Assembly (NCBI GenBank): GCA_004208945.1
Contig: SGPE01000009.1
Span: forward strand, 62,001 to 126,000
Length of the DNA stretch: 64,000 nucleotides
Direction: 5' to 3'
From: Pseudoalteromonas sp. CO133X
GTDB taxonomy: Bacteria > Pseudomonadota > Gammaproteobacteria > Enterobacterales > Alteromonadaceae
The notes under the pieces are model-generated. The model did not search any database. It saw only the letters and a program-made list of their open reading frames with translations, and was not told the DNA's origin. The position numbers were made by a program, and so were the translations under genes. Shown in pieces: positions 48,175 to 59,140 of the stretch. Every line of letters starts with the position of its first letter. Position 1 is the first letter of the stretch.

Positions 48175-49506
48175 CTAGTTTATAGACTTATGATAATCTT
48201 CTAAGTCTTTTGCCGCATCAGGGTCGTTAAAGACATCTTCGTCTAATTGCCCTTCAGACTTTGCAACAACACATGTCACCATACAGTCACCTGTCACGTT
48301 AACCGCGGTGCGTGTCATATCAAGTAAACGGTCCACACCAATAATGATTGCAATTCCTTCAACAGGAAGACCAACTTGGTTTAAAACCATGGCTAACATA
48401 ATTAAACCAACACCTGGTACGCCTGCTGTGCCCACTGACGCAAGTGTTGCCGTTAGAATAACCATTAAGTAATCAGAAATAGATAAGTCGACTGCAAAAA
48501 CTTGAGAGATGAACACAGTCGCAACACCTTGCATGATAGCGGTACCATCCATGTTGATGGTTGCACCTAATGGAACCGTGAAAGAAGCAACTGAGTTATG
48601 TGCACCTAGTTTTTTGTTCGCCGTCTCTAAAGTGATAGGCATTGTCGCACTTGAACTTGAGGTACTGAAGGCAAATAAACATGCATTTTTCATTTTCTTC
48701 AAGAAGGTTACTGGGCTTAGGCCCGTTAATACTTTGAGAAGAATACTGTAGTTAACTAAGCCATGGATAAATAAGGCCAACACAACAATACTAAAGTAAA
48801 GAGCGAGGCTTTTAATTAGTTTCAAATCAATAGTGGTAAATAGTTTCGCCATTAAGAAGAAAACACCGTACGGTGCAATATTCATTAATAAAGTCACTAG
48901 TTTTAAGATAACGGTATTTAAGTCTTCAAAAACGCTCGCGACACGTTTTCCAGCTTTCCCACTAAGTGCCATTGCAATGCCAAATAACAATGCAAATACA
49001 ATAACTTGAAGCATATTGCCACTAGCCATCGCATCAATAGGGTTAGTCGGGAACATGCCGATGATCACTTGAGCCAGTGTCGGCGCTTCTTTTGCACTGT
49101 AATTAGCATCAGATGGTAAGTTAATACCTTCACCTGGGTTAAATATCAATGCGAGTGTAATTGCGACGGTAATAGCGATAGCAGTGGTAAATAAATAAAG
49201 TAAGATTGACTTTCCGCCTAAGCGGCCAAGCTTTTTAGGGTCACTTAAGCTACATGTACCACATACAAGTGAGACAAATACTAAAGGCACAACGAGCATC
49301 TTTAAACTAGCAATGAATATTTGCCCACCAACGTGAAAAATACCATCGACAAAAAATGCTTTAATAGGCAAAGAGAATAACCCTAATGGGATAAGGAAAT
49401 CGTCTTCACCCGCTAAAATTGCCTGAAAAATAAAACCTACTACTACACCCAACACCATACCAATCATGATGCGAGATGTGAGACTCAATGAACGGACTTT
49501 TGACAT
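48175..49506 (-). CDS. Dicarboxylate/amino acid:cation symporter (DAACS)
   Basis: A 443-residue membrane transporter of the glutamate-transporter fold. It carries the serine-rich re-entrant loop AFSTSSSSATMPITLE and the NMDGTAI motif that binds sodium. It probably imports glutamate, aspartate or a C4-dicarboxylate with sodium or protons. The exact substrate is not determinable by eye, so no gltP or sstT symbol is given. It is a single gene. Confidence 0.88.
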   Translation of the reverse strand: MSKVRSLSLTSRIMIGMVLGVVVGFIFQAILAGEDDFLIPLGLFSLPIKAFFVDGIFHVGGQIFIASLKMLVVPLVFVSLVCGTCSLSDPKKLGRLGGKSILLYLFTTAIAITVAITLALIFNPGEGINLPSDANYSAKEAPTLAQVIIGMFPTNPIDAMASGNMLQVIVFALLFGIAMALSGKAGKRVASVFEDLNTVILKLVTLLMNIAPYGVFFLMAKLFTTIDLKLIKSLALYFSIVVLALFIHGLVNYSILLKVLTGLSPVTFLKKMKNACLFAFSTSSSSATMPITLETANKKLGAHNSVASFTVPLGATINMDGTAIMQGVATVFISQVFAVDLSISDYLMVILTATLASVGTAGVPGVGLIMLAMVLNQVGLPVEGIAIIIGVDRLLDMTRTAVNVTGDCMVTCVVAKSEGQLDEDVFNDPDAAKDLEDYHKSIN

Positions 49507-49699
49507 ACACCTAATCTATATTTTTATAAATTTTGCCATAGCCTACCAGCATGTAAATTTTTATACAGAAAAAATCGCTAAATATTGAAATTATTTCGTC
49601 CTGAATTGAATGAAAAAACTATGATATTCGTTCAGGTTTTAGGTTAATATTAGGTAAACAACAAATTAAGCATAGAAATAGCTAACTAGGGAGAAGTCG

Positions 49700-52690
49700 A
49701 TGCCTTTATTGCGATGGCTGAATATTATAGCTTTTAGCTCATTATTAGCCGCTTGTGGCGGTGGTGGTTCATTAGAAAAAGACGGTGGGTCTTTAGATGG
49801 TTCAGAAACGGTAGAGCCTGAGGTTGTAGAAAACGTAACCTTGAGCTTATCAATCCGTGATGTCAATGGCTCGCAGTTCACAGTCGACAACCCTGTTAGT
49901 AAAGATAACAAAGGGACTGTAACGGCAACCTTGCTTGACGCAGGGACGCCTCTAAATGGTCAGCTAATTTCATTTACAACGAATTTTACAGGCAGAATAA
50001 CGCCTGTTCTCGGTACGGCTCTAACAAACAGTAGTGGTGAAGCCTCTGTTACATTGAGCAGTGGTGATTCAAAAGGGGCTGGACAAGTGCTTGCCAGCTA
50101 TATGAATGACAATGGTGAAACAATCACGCAAGTTGCTGGTTTTATATCAAATGGTGATGATGCATCAACTGAATTGGCTCAGTATTCAGTCTCGGTTTCA
50201 TTGCTAACTGGCTGTAACTCTTCATGGGATGAAAATAGAAACAATGTTAGGTTAGACCCAACTTCTCAAGCATCTGGTTGTACTGTCTCTAATTCTATTT
50301 CTTCTGCAGAGCTAGGTGATTTATTCGTTGCAGTCACAGACGAGCAAAGTGGTGATGGCGTTGCGAATGCACTTGTTGATGTAACGACTGATCTAGGTTC
50401 CGTTCTTCCTTCATCTGGCAGAGCATTAACAGATAACTTTGGTATTGCACTGCTTAAATTGCAACCGGGTAATACCGGCGGCGCTGGAACTATTTCAGTT
50501 TCGTCTTTGGATGAATCAGCAAATATCAACTTTGCTGTTGGTATTGCTGATCTTACTTTAGATGTAGATAACGGCTTAAATTTTGATGGCAATGGTAACG
50601 TAATACCGTTAAAAGCAGGTGGTAGTACTGTTATAGAAGTAACTCTTCGTGATGAAGAAGGAAACTTATACACCACACCAACGGATGTGGAGTTTAGTTC
50701 TACATGCGTTGCGAGCAACGACTCAACGATTGACGCATCTGTCAAATCATCAGGGGGTATTGCCAGTTCTACTTATAGGGCAAATGGTTGTTCAATTGAT
50801 GATGTGGTAAATATTACTGTTGAAACAGGCGGTAAAAACTTTACGGCCTCAACGACGATTCCTGTTGAAGTATCTGCTGTTCAATCTATCCAATTTATTG
50901 ATGTATCAGAACCAGTTATTGCACTTCCTCCAGGTGAAGGCGGTTTACCAACTCAATCAGTCGTACGTTTTCGTCTACTTGATGCTGATGGCATTGTTTC
51001 ACCGCAACAGCGTATTGATTTTAAATTAACTGATTCAGTTGGCTTGGCTAAGCTTACACAGCGCAGTGCTAACACAGATAATAATGGTGTAGTACAAACT
51101 ACGGTTACATCGGGTATTGTGCCAGGGCCGCTTGTTGTTAAAGCATGTTTTGTATCAAAAGAGGATGTTGCCGCTTTACCAGAAGGTGATGATTTATCTT
51201 GTTGGACTGATGAAGTAGAACTTTGTAGCGCAGAGCCCAACAACGAAATTTGCCCAGATGGAACGCTTCATTTAGTTCCACTGGCTGAACAAATTAATGC
51301 TGTTTCATCACAACTAGCACTGTACTCAGGGGTGACTGACCAAAATAGCTTTGACCTTAGCCCGACTGAATTTAACCCTAACGCACTTAACTATAATGGT
51401 ATAACAATTCCATTAACCGTGTATTTTGGTGATCAATTTAATCAGTTTAATAGTGACGGAGTTGAAGCAACAGTATTAACAGAATCAGGTGTAATCGGTC
51501 CGCAAAATCGTGAAGCTGTTTGTCGCACTAATAATGCTTTGTGTGAAATTACATGGCGCTCACAAGGTGAAAGACCTTTTTATGATTATAAATGGGGCAA
51601 TCGCATTGGTGAAATCGACGGCAACTCTGCAACGAGAGAGGGTTTTAACCCGAAAACAAACGAAATTAACTGTGACCCTTACTTTGGTAATGCAGCACCA
51701 TGTATAGGTACTTTATTGCGTGCTAAAAATGATCCTGAAGGGGTTGTGCGCGGAGGCCGAACAAGTATTCTTGCTGTTGCAAAAGGACAAGAAAACTTTG
51801 AGGATGAAGAAACGACAGCTGATGTAACTCGTCGTAATGGTTTGTTTGATATTGGTGAATATTACGCTCTATATGATTTACCAGAAGCTTTCAACGACCA
51901 TAACGAAAACAACAGCTTCGATAAGGCCAATTGTAGCGATGCTAATCGTGAAGACTATGACGCTGATTCAGACCCATGTTCAGAGAAAAACTCGCGCGGT
52001 GGTCATAACGAGACGTGGCGCGATCTTAACAACAATGGTGTTTATGACGATGCTGACGGTAAATACAATGGCTTACTATGTAGCGAAGCTGCATTTAACG
52101 CAGGGCAGTGTACGCGCGAGTTAATAGAGGTTCGCCGACAAATCGAACTTGTCATGTCAGGTGATGAACCGTACGTACGTTTTGCTGTTTTAAAATCAGA
52201 TGATGTCGTGTCACCGCCTTTTGAAGTTTTAGTCCCTGCTGACTGTTCAAATTCTTTGGCTGGTCAGTTTGAGGTCTCTGATGCACCACAGTGGTGTGAT
52301 GTTGCAGAACTTGATTTATCTGTTGCTACGCGTCCAAATCCAGACTTTGATGCGAACGACCCAGATGAAACTGACCCTGAAACACTCGATGTTGGTTTAG
52401 CTGGTATTAATATTCGTATTTATTACAGTGATGAATTTGGTAATCCGTTACCTGCGGGTACACGCGTGTCGATTTCTGCTAATAATGGTGACTTTTCTAT
52501 TATTCAGCACCAAGAGTCGATTCCTAGCACAAATCGCGATACAACTATGTATTCAGATGTCAGAATTGCGCGAGAAACGGATGGTAACCAAGATCAAGAT
52601 GGCGTACTAACGATAACGTTTGAGTTTGAAAACCAGCTTGGTGGAAGCAAAACTGTCAGTAAATCAATAGCAATTTTTGATGACAGATAA
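49700..52690 (+). CDS. Large Ig-like-domain lipoprotein
   Basis: The 996-residue protein has a lipoprotein signal ending LLAACGGGG (Cys19). Several bacterial Ig-like (Big_1/invasin-type) beta domains follow, seen as recurring T-x-x-x-G-x-A segments such as ALTNSSGEASVTL, ALTDNFGIALLKL and ANTDNNGVVQTTV. A calcium-binding-like acidic stretch rich in Asp and Asn lies around 720-790 (DHNENNSFD, DLNNNGVYDD). It is probably surface-exposed and adhesive or structural. It stands alone upstream of topA. No enzymatic motif was recognised. Confidence 0.75.
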   Translation: MPLLRWLNIIAFSSLLAACGGGGSLEKDGGSLDGSETVEPEVVENVTLSLSIRDVNGSQFTVDNPVSKDNKGTVTATLLDAGTPLNGQLISFTTNFTGRITPVLGTALTNSSGEASVTLSSGDSKGAGQVLASYMNDNGETITQVAGFISNGDDASTELAQYSVSVSLLTGCNSSWDENRNNVRLDPTSQASGCTVSNSISSAELGDLFVAVTDEQSGDGVANALVDVTTDLGSVLPSSGRALTDNFGIALLKLQPGNTGGAGTISVSSLDESANINFAVGIADLTLDVDNGLNFDGNGNVIPLKAGGSTVIEVTLRDEEGNLYTTPTDVEFSSTCVASNDSTIDASVKSSGGIASSTYRANGCSIDDVVNITVETGGKNFTASTTIPVEVSAVQSIQFIDVSEPVIALPPGEGGLPTQSVVRFRLLDADGIVSPQQRIDFKLTDSVGLAKLTQRSANTDNNGVVQTTVTSGIVPGPLVVKACFVSKEDVAALPEGDDLSCWTDEVELCSAEPNNEICPDGTLHLVPLAEQINAVSSQLALYSGVTDQNSFDLSPTEFNPNALNYNGITIPLTVYFGDQFNQFNSDGVEATVLTESGVIGPQNREAVCRTNNALCEITWRSQGERPFYDYKWGNRIGEIDGNSATREGFNPKTNEINCDPYFGNAAPCIGTLLRAKNDPEGVVRGGRTSILAVAKGQENFEDEETTADVTRRNGLFDIGEYYALYDLPEAFNDHNENNSFDKANCSDANREDYDADSDPCSEKNSRGGHNETWRDLNNNGVYDDADGKYNGLLCSEAAFNAGQCTRELIEVRRQIELVMSGDEPYVRFAVLKSDDVVSPPFEVLVPADCSNSLAGQFEVSDAPQWCDVAELDLSVATRPNPDFDANDPDETDPETLDVGLAGINIRIYYSDEFGNPLPAGTRVSISANNGDFSIIQHQESIPSTNRDTTMYSDVRIARETDGNQDQDGVLTITFEFENQLGGSKTVSKSIAIFDDR

Positions 52691-52713
52691 TCTTTCGTTT
52701 TAAGATAATTTTT

Positions 52714-52744
52714 AAAAAATGCCAGCCATAAGGTTGGCATTTTT
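52714..52744 (+). terminator. Intrinsic terminator; rest of gap empty
   Basis: ATGCCAGCC, ATAA, GGTTGGCAT (one wobble pair), then TTTTG. It ends the Ig-like gene. The remaining bases up to topA (about 250) are AT-rich and should carry the topA promoter; I saw no other feature there. Confidence 0.85.
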
Positions 52745-52996
52745 GTTGCTGTTCTATATATTCCCCATAAAAATACCGCAAAATGCTAATTTGTCTAAAA
52801 TAGCAACAAAAATTGTTTAATTATTCAGTCAATATCGAAAAGTTTCGATTAAAAGCTTGTAACAATTGGTGTTTGTAGATATACCTATAAATATTCGTGC
52901 TCTAATGTTAATAAATCATACTTATTTAGATAATGTGATGGATATACATTTATAGGAGCAAAAAACTTTAAAATTCTTGGTCAGAAATAGGCAGCT

Positions 52997-55663
52997 ATGG
53001 GAAAATCACTTGTAATTGTAGAGTCTCCAGCAAAGGCTAAAACAATTAATAAATACTTAGGTAATGATTTTATCGTTAAGTCCAGTGTTGGGCATGTACG
53101 TGATCTACCGACTTCAGGTTCAGGCAAAGCAAAAACGGCAGCAACAAAAACACCTGCTGAAGTTCGCAAAATGTCACCCGAAGACAAAGCTGCCTATAAA
53201 AAGCAACGCGATTATAAAAACTTGGTTGCCCGTATGGGAATCGACCCTGAAAAAGGGTGGGAACCACACTACGAAGTGCTACCAGGTAAAGAAAAGGTCG
53301 TTCAAGAATTAAAAAAACTGGCAGAGAACGCTGATCAAGTTTATCTCGCAACCGATTTGGATAGAGAGGGGGAAGCTATTGCATGGCACCTCGAGCAAAT
53401 TATTGGTGGTGAGCCAGAAAAATATAAGCGTGTTGTTTTTAACGAAATTACCAAGAATGCAATTCAACAAGCTTTCGAAACACCGGGTGAACTGAACACT
53501 GACATGGTGTATGCACAACAAGCTCGCCGTTTCTTAGACCGTGTTGTTGGTTTCATGGTTTCGCCACTACTTTGGGCGAAAGTAGCCCGAGGGTTATCAG
53601 CCGGCCGCGTACAGTCTGTTGCAGTTCGCTTACTGGTTGAACGTGAGCGTGAAATCAAAGCCTTCATACCTGAAGAATTTTGGGATATCCATGCTGATGT
53701 TAAAAATACTGAATCAGCATTACGATTAGAAGTTACCAAACATGCTAATAAAGCATTTAAGCCCGTTAATGAAACACAGGCAATGTCTGCGGTTAATGAG
53801 CTTGAAAATGCTGAATACAAAGTTATCAGTGTTGAAGAAAAGCCAAGTAAGAGTAGACCAAGCGCACCGTTTATTACTTCAACGATGCAACAAGCTGCAA
53901 GTACCCGCTTAGGTTATGGTGTTAAGAAAACCATGATGTTGGCACAGCGTCTGTATGAAGCGGGTCATATTACCTATATGCGTACCGACTCAACTAACTT
54001 GTCAAAAGATGCGGTCGAAATGTGTCGTGATTACGTTTCAGAGCAATTTGGTGATAAATACTTACCAAAGGCACCTATCAGCTATAGCTCAAAGGGCAAT
54101 GCACAAGAAGCGCACGAAGCAATTCGTCCTTCAAGTGTAACGGTGCTGTCTGGACATTTAGATGGTGTTGAAGCAGATGCTAAAAAGCTGTACGAGTTAA
54201 TCTGGCGTCAATTTGTGGCATGCCAAATGGTACCTGCAGAGTACGATTTAACAACTCTGACAGTGGCTGCTGGTGATTATCAATTGAAAGCGAAAGGTCG
54301 TGTACTTCGCTTTGACGGTTGGACAAAAGTTCAGCCTGCTGTGCGCAAGAAAAATGAAGAAGATCAATCATTACCTGCGGTGAAAGAGGGTGAAGTTCTC
54401 ACTCTTGTTGAGCTTGATCCTAAACAGCATTTTACTAAACCACCAGCTCGCTTTAGCGAAGCTAGTTTAGTTAAAGAACTTGAAAAGCGTGGTATTGGTC
54501 GCCCATCGACATACGCATCCATTATCTCAACGATTCAAGACCGTGGTTATGTACGTGTTGAGAATCGTCGTTTCTTTGCTGAGAAAATGGGAGAGATTGT
54601 TACTGACCGCTTAGTAGAGAACTTTGAAGATCTCATGAATTTCGACTTCACCGCTAAAATGGAAGGTCGATTAGATGATATTGCTGAAGGTGAACGTGTT
54701 TGGACACAGGTACTTGATAAATTCTACGCAGACTTTTCTAAGCAGTTAGAAATAGCCTCTGGAGATGAAGAGCAAGGCGGAATGCGCCAAAACCAGATGG
54801 TTGAAACAGATATTGATTGTCCAACATGTGGCCGTAAGATGGGTATTCGTACTGCATCAACGGGTGTGTTCTTGGGCTGTACAGGTTACAACCTACCACC
54901 CAAAGAACGTTGTACAACAACCATGAATTTGGTGCCAGGCGATGAAGCGATTGCTGCTGATGTAGAAGATGTTGAAACAGAAACATTAATGCAAATGAAG
55001 CGTTGCCCTATTTGTGAAACGGCGATGGATTCATACTTAATTGATGAAACCCGCAAGTTGCATGTGTGTGGTAACAACCCTGCGTGTAAGGGTTATATTG
55101 TTGAGCAAGGCACCTTTAAAATTAAAGGTTACGACGGCCCAATTATCGAATGTGATAAATGTGGTTCAGACATGCAGTTAAAGTCAGGTCGTTTTGGTAA
55201 GTACTTCGGCTGTAGTAATGAAGAGTGTAAGAATACGCGTAAGTTACTTAAAAATGGCGAAGCCGCGCCACCGAAAGAAGATCCGGTTCATTTACCTGAG
55301 CTTGAGTGTGAAAAGTCAGAAGCTTATTTTGTCCTAAGGGACGGCGCATCCGGTATTTTCTTAGCTGCAAATACTTTTCCTAAATCACGGGAAACGCGAG
55401 CGCCAAAAGTTGAAGAGCTTAAGCGTTTTAAAGATCGTATTTCAGAGAAGTTTTATTATTTAGCTGAAGCACCGACGCAAGACCCTGATGGTAACCTTGC
55501 TGTAGTACGTTACAGTCGTAAAAACAAAGAACAGTATGTTATGAGTGAAGTCGACGGTAAAGCAACAGGCTGGACAGCCCACTACCAAAATGGCAAATGG
55601 GTAGAAGAGAGTAAAAAGAAAGCTCCCGCTAAGAAAAAAGCGGCCAGCAAAGCTAAAAAGTAA
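52997..55663 (+). CDS. topA: DNA topoisomerase I
   Basis: TopA relaxes negative supercoils. The 888-residue protein opens with the Toprim domain ([12 protein letters not shown]; later [13 protein letters not shown]). It carries the active-site tyrosine in [11 protein letters not shown] (about residue 327). C-terminal zinc ribbons follow (CPTCG...C, CPIC...C, CDKCG...C). The tail is lysine/alanine-rich. Length and order match E. coli TopA (865). Confidence 0.97.
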   Translation: MGKSLVIVESPAKAKTINKYLGNDFIVKSSVGHVRDLPTSGSGKAKTAATKTPAEVRKMSPEDKAAYKKQRDYKNLVARMGIDPEKGWEPHYEVLPGKEKVVQELKKLAENADQVYLATDLDREGEAIAWHLEQIIGGEPEKYKRVVFNEITKNAIQQAFETPGELNTDMVYAQQARRFLDRVVGFMVSPLLWAKVARGLSAGRVQSVAVRLLVEREREIKAFIPEEFWDIHADVKNTESALRLEVTKHANKAFKPVNETQAMSAVNELENAEYKVISVEEKPSKSRPSAPFITSTMQQAASTRLGYGVKKTMMLAQRLYEAGHITYMRTDSTNLSKDAVEMCRDYVSEQFGDKYLPKAPISYSSKGNAQEAHEAIRPSSVTVLSGHLDGVEADAKKLYELIWRQFVACQMVPAEYDLTTLTVAAGDYQLKAKGRVLRFDGWTKVQPAVRKKNEEDQSLPAVKEGEVLTLVELDPKQHFTKPPARFSEASLVKELEKRGIGRPSTYASIISTIQDRGYVRVENRRFFAEKMGEIVTDRLVENFEDLMNFDFTAKMEGRLDDIAEGERVWTQVLDKFYADFSKQLEIASGDEEQGGMRQNQMVETDIDCPTCGRKMGIRTASTGVFLGCTGYNLPPKERCTTTMNLVPGDEAIAADVEDVETETLMQMKRCPICETAMDSYLIDETRKLHVCGNNPACKGYIVEQGTFKIKGYDGPIIECDKCGSDMQLKSGRFGKYFGCSNEECKNTRKLLKNGEAAPPKEDPVHLPELECEKSEAYFVLRDGASGIFLAANTFPKSRETRAPKVEELKRFKDRISEKFYYLAEAPTQDPDGNLAVVRYSRKNKEQYVMSEVDGKATGWTAHYQNGKWVEESKKKAPAKKKAASKAKK

Positions 55664-55715
55664 CGTTTCTTATTATATTAATTCGCTTAATTAAGTGAAT
55701 TAATATTAGCGAAAT

Positions 55716-55757
55716 AAAAAACCGGAGTGCACCTCTTTGTGTCAACTCCGGTTTTTT
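55716..55757. terminator. Bidirectional intrinsic terminator
   Basis: AAAAACCGGAGT and ACTCCGGTTTTTTT arms around a 16-base loop, between convergent topA and the small exported-protein gene. Confidence 0.88.
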
Positions 55758-55774
55758 TATCTGAATTTTTAATG

Positions 55775-56017
55775 CTAGATTTGTACGTCGTTTACTTTTT
55801 TGTAGCCTTCAGCTTCAAGCTCATCATTCACGCACTTTAAAACGTAAGGTTTAAGCTCGTCATTGCTGATGTCATCATCTTTAGCCCAGTTTAAACACAT
55901 TTCAGTGTATTCTTTGATCATTTCAGCTGATGCTTCAGGTGCTTCGTTAGCGATTGCATTTGATGCAGACATAGTTAATACCGGCGTCAAAATCAGTGCT
56001 AGCAATGCTTTTTTCAT
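55775..56017 (-). CDS. Small exported acidic protein
   Basis: An 80-residue protein with a clear signal peptide cleaved after AIA or ANA (about residues 22-24). The mature part is acidic, helical and has two cysteines (MCLNWAKDD, VLKCVNDE) likely joined in the periplasm. I recognise no named family. It is a single gene ended by the terminator shared with topA. Confidence 0.7.
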   Translation of the reverse strand: MKKALLALILTPVLTMSASNAIANEAPEASAEMIKEYTEMCLNWAKDDDISNDELKPYVLKCVNDELEAEGYKKVNDVQI

Positions 56018-56255
56018 CTAATTATTCCTAATCAACATAATTAATTATTACTGGCTTATCACACAGTAATGGTGCGCAATGTGTAACTCACTTTGCTTGA
56101 GTGAATTTATAAACTAAATCTCTAAAAAAGATAACGAAATTTTTTTATCGTAAAGATAAGCAAAAAATGACCAATTTTTTTATCTACAATGCTGGAAATA
56201 TGCCGGTAGTTACACGTATTATCTCGTTAATTTTAAAAGGAAAGTGAATCTAGTT

Positions 56256-56804
56256 ATGTCTGAGCAAGTGACAAATTCAAAAGTAAAGAAAGTGCCGACC
56301 AAGGTAGAGCAAGTTGTTGAGAGTTTTATTTTTCGGTCGCGTTGGTTATTAGCGCCGTTCTTTATTGGCTTATTAGTCGCTGTTGTTTTGTTACTACTAA
56401 AGTTCTTTAAATATTTGTACAGCATGGCCTTAAATACGTTTACCGCATCAAATCAAGAGTTGCTAGTTGGTATTTTAACCTTAGTAGACACTGCCTTATT
56501 AGCAGGGTTGCTACTTATTATCATCTTCAGTGGTTATGAAAACTTTGTCTCAAAGTTGAATATAGAAAACCATGAAGACAGGCCAGTGTGGATGGGCAAA
56601 GTAGGTTTCTCAGGCCTGAAAATGAAATTGATTAGTGCAATTGTGGCCATCTCCGCTGTTGAGCTCTTAAAGGTGTTTATTAGCTCGAATAATCACTCCA
56701 CAGATGAACTACTTTGGAAAGTAATAATTCATGTCACATTTGTGGTCTCTGGGGTGTTATTTGCTTTAACGGATTACATTAACAGTAAAACGATGAATCA
56801 TTGA
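56256..56804 (+). CDS. yqhA: YqhA-family (UPF0114) membrane protein
   Basis: A 182-residue inner-membrane protein with about four helices. YqhA landmarks are plain: SRWLLAPFFIGL, LLKFFKY, SGYENFVS, IVAISAVELLKVF, VIIHVTFV. Function is unknown in the family. The start is ambiguous: ATG at 56256 is chosen, but a GTG at 56244 is also in frame and AAAAGGA lies close to that codon. The N-terminal 20 residues are longer than in E. coli. Confidence 0.85.
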   Translation: MSEQVTNSKVKKVPTKVEQVVESFIFRSRWLLAPFFIGLLVAVVLLLLKFFKYLYSMALNTFTASNQELLVGILTLVDTALLAGLLLIIIFSGYENFVSKLNIENHEDRPVWMGKVGFSGLKMKLISAIVAISAVELLKVFISSNNHSTDELLWKVIIHVTFVVSGVLFALTDYINSKTMNH

Positions 56805-56819
56805 TAGCGCTACAATCAT

Positions 56820-56847
56820 AAAAAAGCCCTGCAATTGCAGGGCTTGG
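56820..56847. terminator. Bidirectional intrinsic terminator
   Basis: AAAAAGCCCTGCA and TGCAGGGCTT arms between convergent yqhA and the alpha-glucosidase pseudogene. Confidence 0.88.
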
Positions 56848-56863
56848 CTTTAACAACTGATTT

Positions 56864-58466
56864 TTAATTCAGGGTTGCATAAAAGCAACCGAACCCGGGC
56901 AGAGTGACTGTATTATTGTTTAATTCAGCTGTGTGATGTGAGATCTCAGTATGCTGTAAATATACAGTATCAGAGATTGTCAGTTCGCTACTTTGTGCAC
57001 CTAAGTTGAATACACAAATCATTTTAGTTTCGTTAAGCGTTCTGTAAAAAGCAAGCACTGGCTCTTGCGTATCTATAAATTCAATATCGCCTTCTAACAG
57101 TACATTTTTATCTTTACGCCATGCCATAAACTCACGATAGGCATTTAAAATTGAATCTTTATCTTGATCTTGCGTATTTACCGCTGCAATCTTGTGGGCA
57201 TCACCCACTGGTAACCAAGGTTTGGCTGTAGAAAAGCCTGCTTGATCTGCATCACTTGCATCCCATGGCATAGGAGTACGACAGCCGTCACGGCCTTTAA
57301 AGTTTGGCCAGAATGTAATGCCATATGGGTCTTGTAAATCTTCAAATGCGACTTCGGCTTCACCCAAACCTAGCTCTTCACCTTGATACATACATACGCT
57401 ACCGCGTAATGAAGCAAGTAGGGCGGTTAACATTTTACATTGCTGTGGCTCAATTTTTTCACCTTGACTCCAGCGACTAGCTACACGCTCTACGTCGTGG
57501 TTGCTAAATGCCCAACAAGGCCAGCCTTCTGTCATGCGTTGCTCTAACGTGTTGACGGTTGTGCGAATATATTCTGCGCTGTAGTCATTGGTTAGTAGCT
57601 CAAAACTATAGCCCATATGCAGCTTGTCACCGCCTGATGTGTATTCAGCCATCGTCGCTAATGAGTCTTCTGATGAGATCTCACCTAATGCAACAGTACC
57701 TGGGTATTTATTCAAAAGGGCACGAATGTCTTGCATAAAGCTCAGGTTTTCGGGTTGCGTGTTGTTGTAATAGTGATACTGGAACGCATACGGGTTGTCT
57801 TCGCTAAAGCCACGACCTTGACGTTTTTCAGGGGGCTTAGCAGGGTTATCACGTAATTGCGCGTCGTGATAGCAGAAGTTAATAGCATCTAAGCGGAAGC
57901 CATCAACGCCTTTTTTCAACCAAAACTCAACATTGTCTAATACCGCTTTGCGTACTTCAGGATTATGGAAGTTTAGATCTGGCTGCTCAGCAAAAAAGTT
58001 ATGCAAGTAATATTGGCCACGGCGAGGCTCCCACTGCCATGCAGGACCACCAAAGATTGATAACCAGTTATTTGGTTGCGTACCATCAGGCTTTGCATCT
58101 GCCCAAACATACCAATCAGATTTGTCGTTAGTCTTATCTTCACGGCTATCAAGAAACCATTGATGTTGATCAGATGTATGGCTTAATATCACGTTGGTGC
58201 GCTTGTGCAATTAACTCATCAAAGTCATCGAGGTTACCAAAGATAGGGTCTATGTCACGGTAGTCACTGATGTCGTAACCAAAATCTTTCATTGGTGATT
58301 TAAAAAAAGGTGAGACCCAAATTGCATCTACGCCAAGGCTCTTGATGTAATCGATACGATCAATGATACCTTTGATATCGCCAATGCCATCGCCATTAGT
58401 GTCTTGGAAGCTGCGCGGGTAAACTTGGTAAATAACCGCACCTTTATACCACTGCTTTTGAGTCAT
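56864..58466 (-). pseudogene. GH13 alpha-glucosidase, frameshifted
   Basis: The gene would encode a cytoplasmic oligo-alpha-glucosidase acting on maltodextrins. The N-terminal part starts at MTQKQWYKGAVIYQVYPRSF (ATG 58466, GGAG before it) and reads to a TGA at 58170. The rest continues in another frame from LSHTSDQHQWF. Catalytic regions after the break are intact: DGFRLDAINF (nucleophile), GEISSED (acid/base), FSNHDVERVAS. At the junction (about 58182-58186) the expected DxVLSH strand is missing, consistent with a deletion of about 23 bases between two TTAAG copies. A sequencing error alone would not remove conserved residues, so I call it a pseudogene. Confidence 0.8.
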
Positions 58467-58572
58467 GTTTTTCTCCATCGTGACATTCAGTGTCTGTAAA
58501 CTGAGAGGTAACCTCACAAGGGTTACCAGAATGTCAAAAGCATACGTGAAGGGGGTTAGGCTGTAAAAACTC

Positions 58573-58586
58573 TGCATACGTATGCA
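58573..58586. promoter_or_regulatory. Operator-like palindrome, LacI-family type
   Basis: TGCATACGTATGCA is a perfect 14-bp palindrome with a central CG, the style of LacI-family sites. It lies 107 bases upstream of the alpha-glucosidase start, within its probable promoter. A maltose regulator (MalR-like) is inferred from context; no regulator gene lies in the window. Confidence 0.65.
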
Positions 58587-58995
58587 CGTTAAATTAACGT
58601 TTTAACTCAGCATAATTTATTAATGCTATTCGAGTGTGTTGAATTAATTTTTAATGCGAAATTCTTTACCAATTTTTTACTGTCCTAAAAAATACAACTA
58701 AAAACCCACTGTGGTGCATAAAATAGCTGGCTTGTCACAAGTTGGTGCAACAAGTTTTTTGGTATGACCAATTAACATTCCCTGCGTTGAATAAAGGGTA
58801 ATCGTTTTTCTACCTCTCTTGAGCACAAGTAGGTATTAGCTTTTACAGTCAGGCCCCAGTTTGGGGGCTAAAAGTAAGACAATTTTGTTTCATTCACATT
58901 TTCTTGCCCAGCTTTGAGAATAAATAAATATTAATCAGCAGCTTAACTATTTTTGCTGTAAATTATTTGTTAAATTTAAATTGCATGAACTAGTC

Positions 58996-59009
58996 TGAAT
59001 ACGTATGCA
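58996..59009. promoter_or_regulatory. Second operator-like palindrome
   Basis: TGAATACGTATGCA differs from the upstream palindrome at one base. It sits 132 bases before the TonB receptor start. The pair suggests coordinated control of the divergent genes by one repressor. Confidence 0.6.
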
Positions 59010-59140
59010 TAAATTTGTTAAGAAAATAAGCTGAGCGTTAATATTAATCTCGACAACAAAATCAGTCAGCGAATAACAGCTTTTCTGAAACAGATAACTG
59101 CATCACGTTGGCATTACAATTTGGGTAATGGGAAAACATT

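Larger units (their letters stand above)
58467..59140. other. Divergent regulatory region of the maltodextrin locus
   Basis: These 674 bases hold no gene. They contain two operator-like palindromes, one nearer the alpha-glucosidase and one nearer the TonB receptor. The long AT-rich middle (58590-58990) shows nothing else I can name. Confidence 0.6.

Noticed and set aside
50266..50745. Antisense open frame of 159 codons in the Ig-like lipoprotein
   Set aside because: Serine/proline-rich shadow of a repetitive beta-domain gene, with no start signals.
56864..58210. C-terminal alpha-glucosidase frame as a separate intact gene
   Set aside because: It lacks the first barrel strands, starts only at an internal TTG, and continues directly from the upstream frame of the same family.
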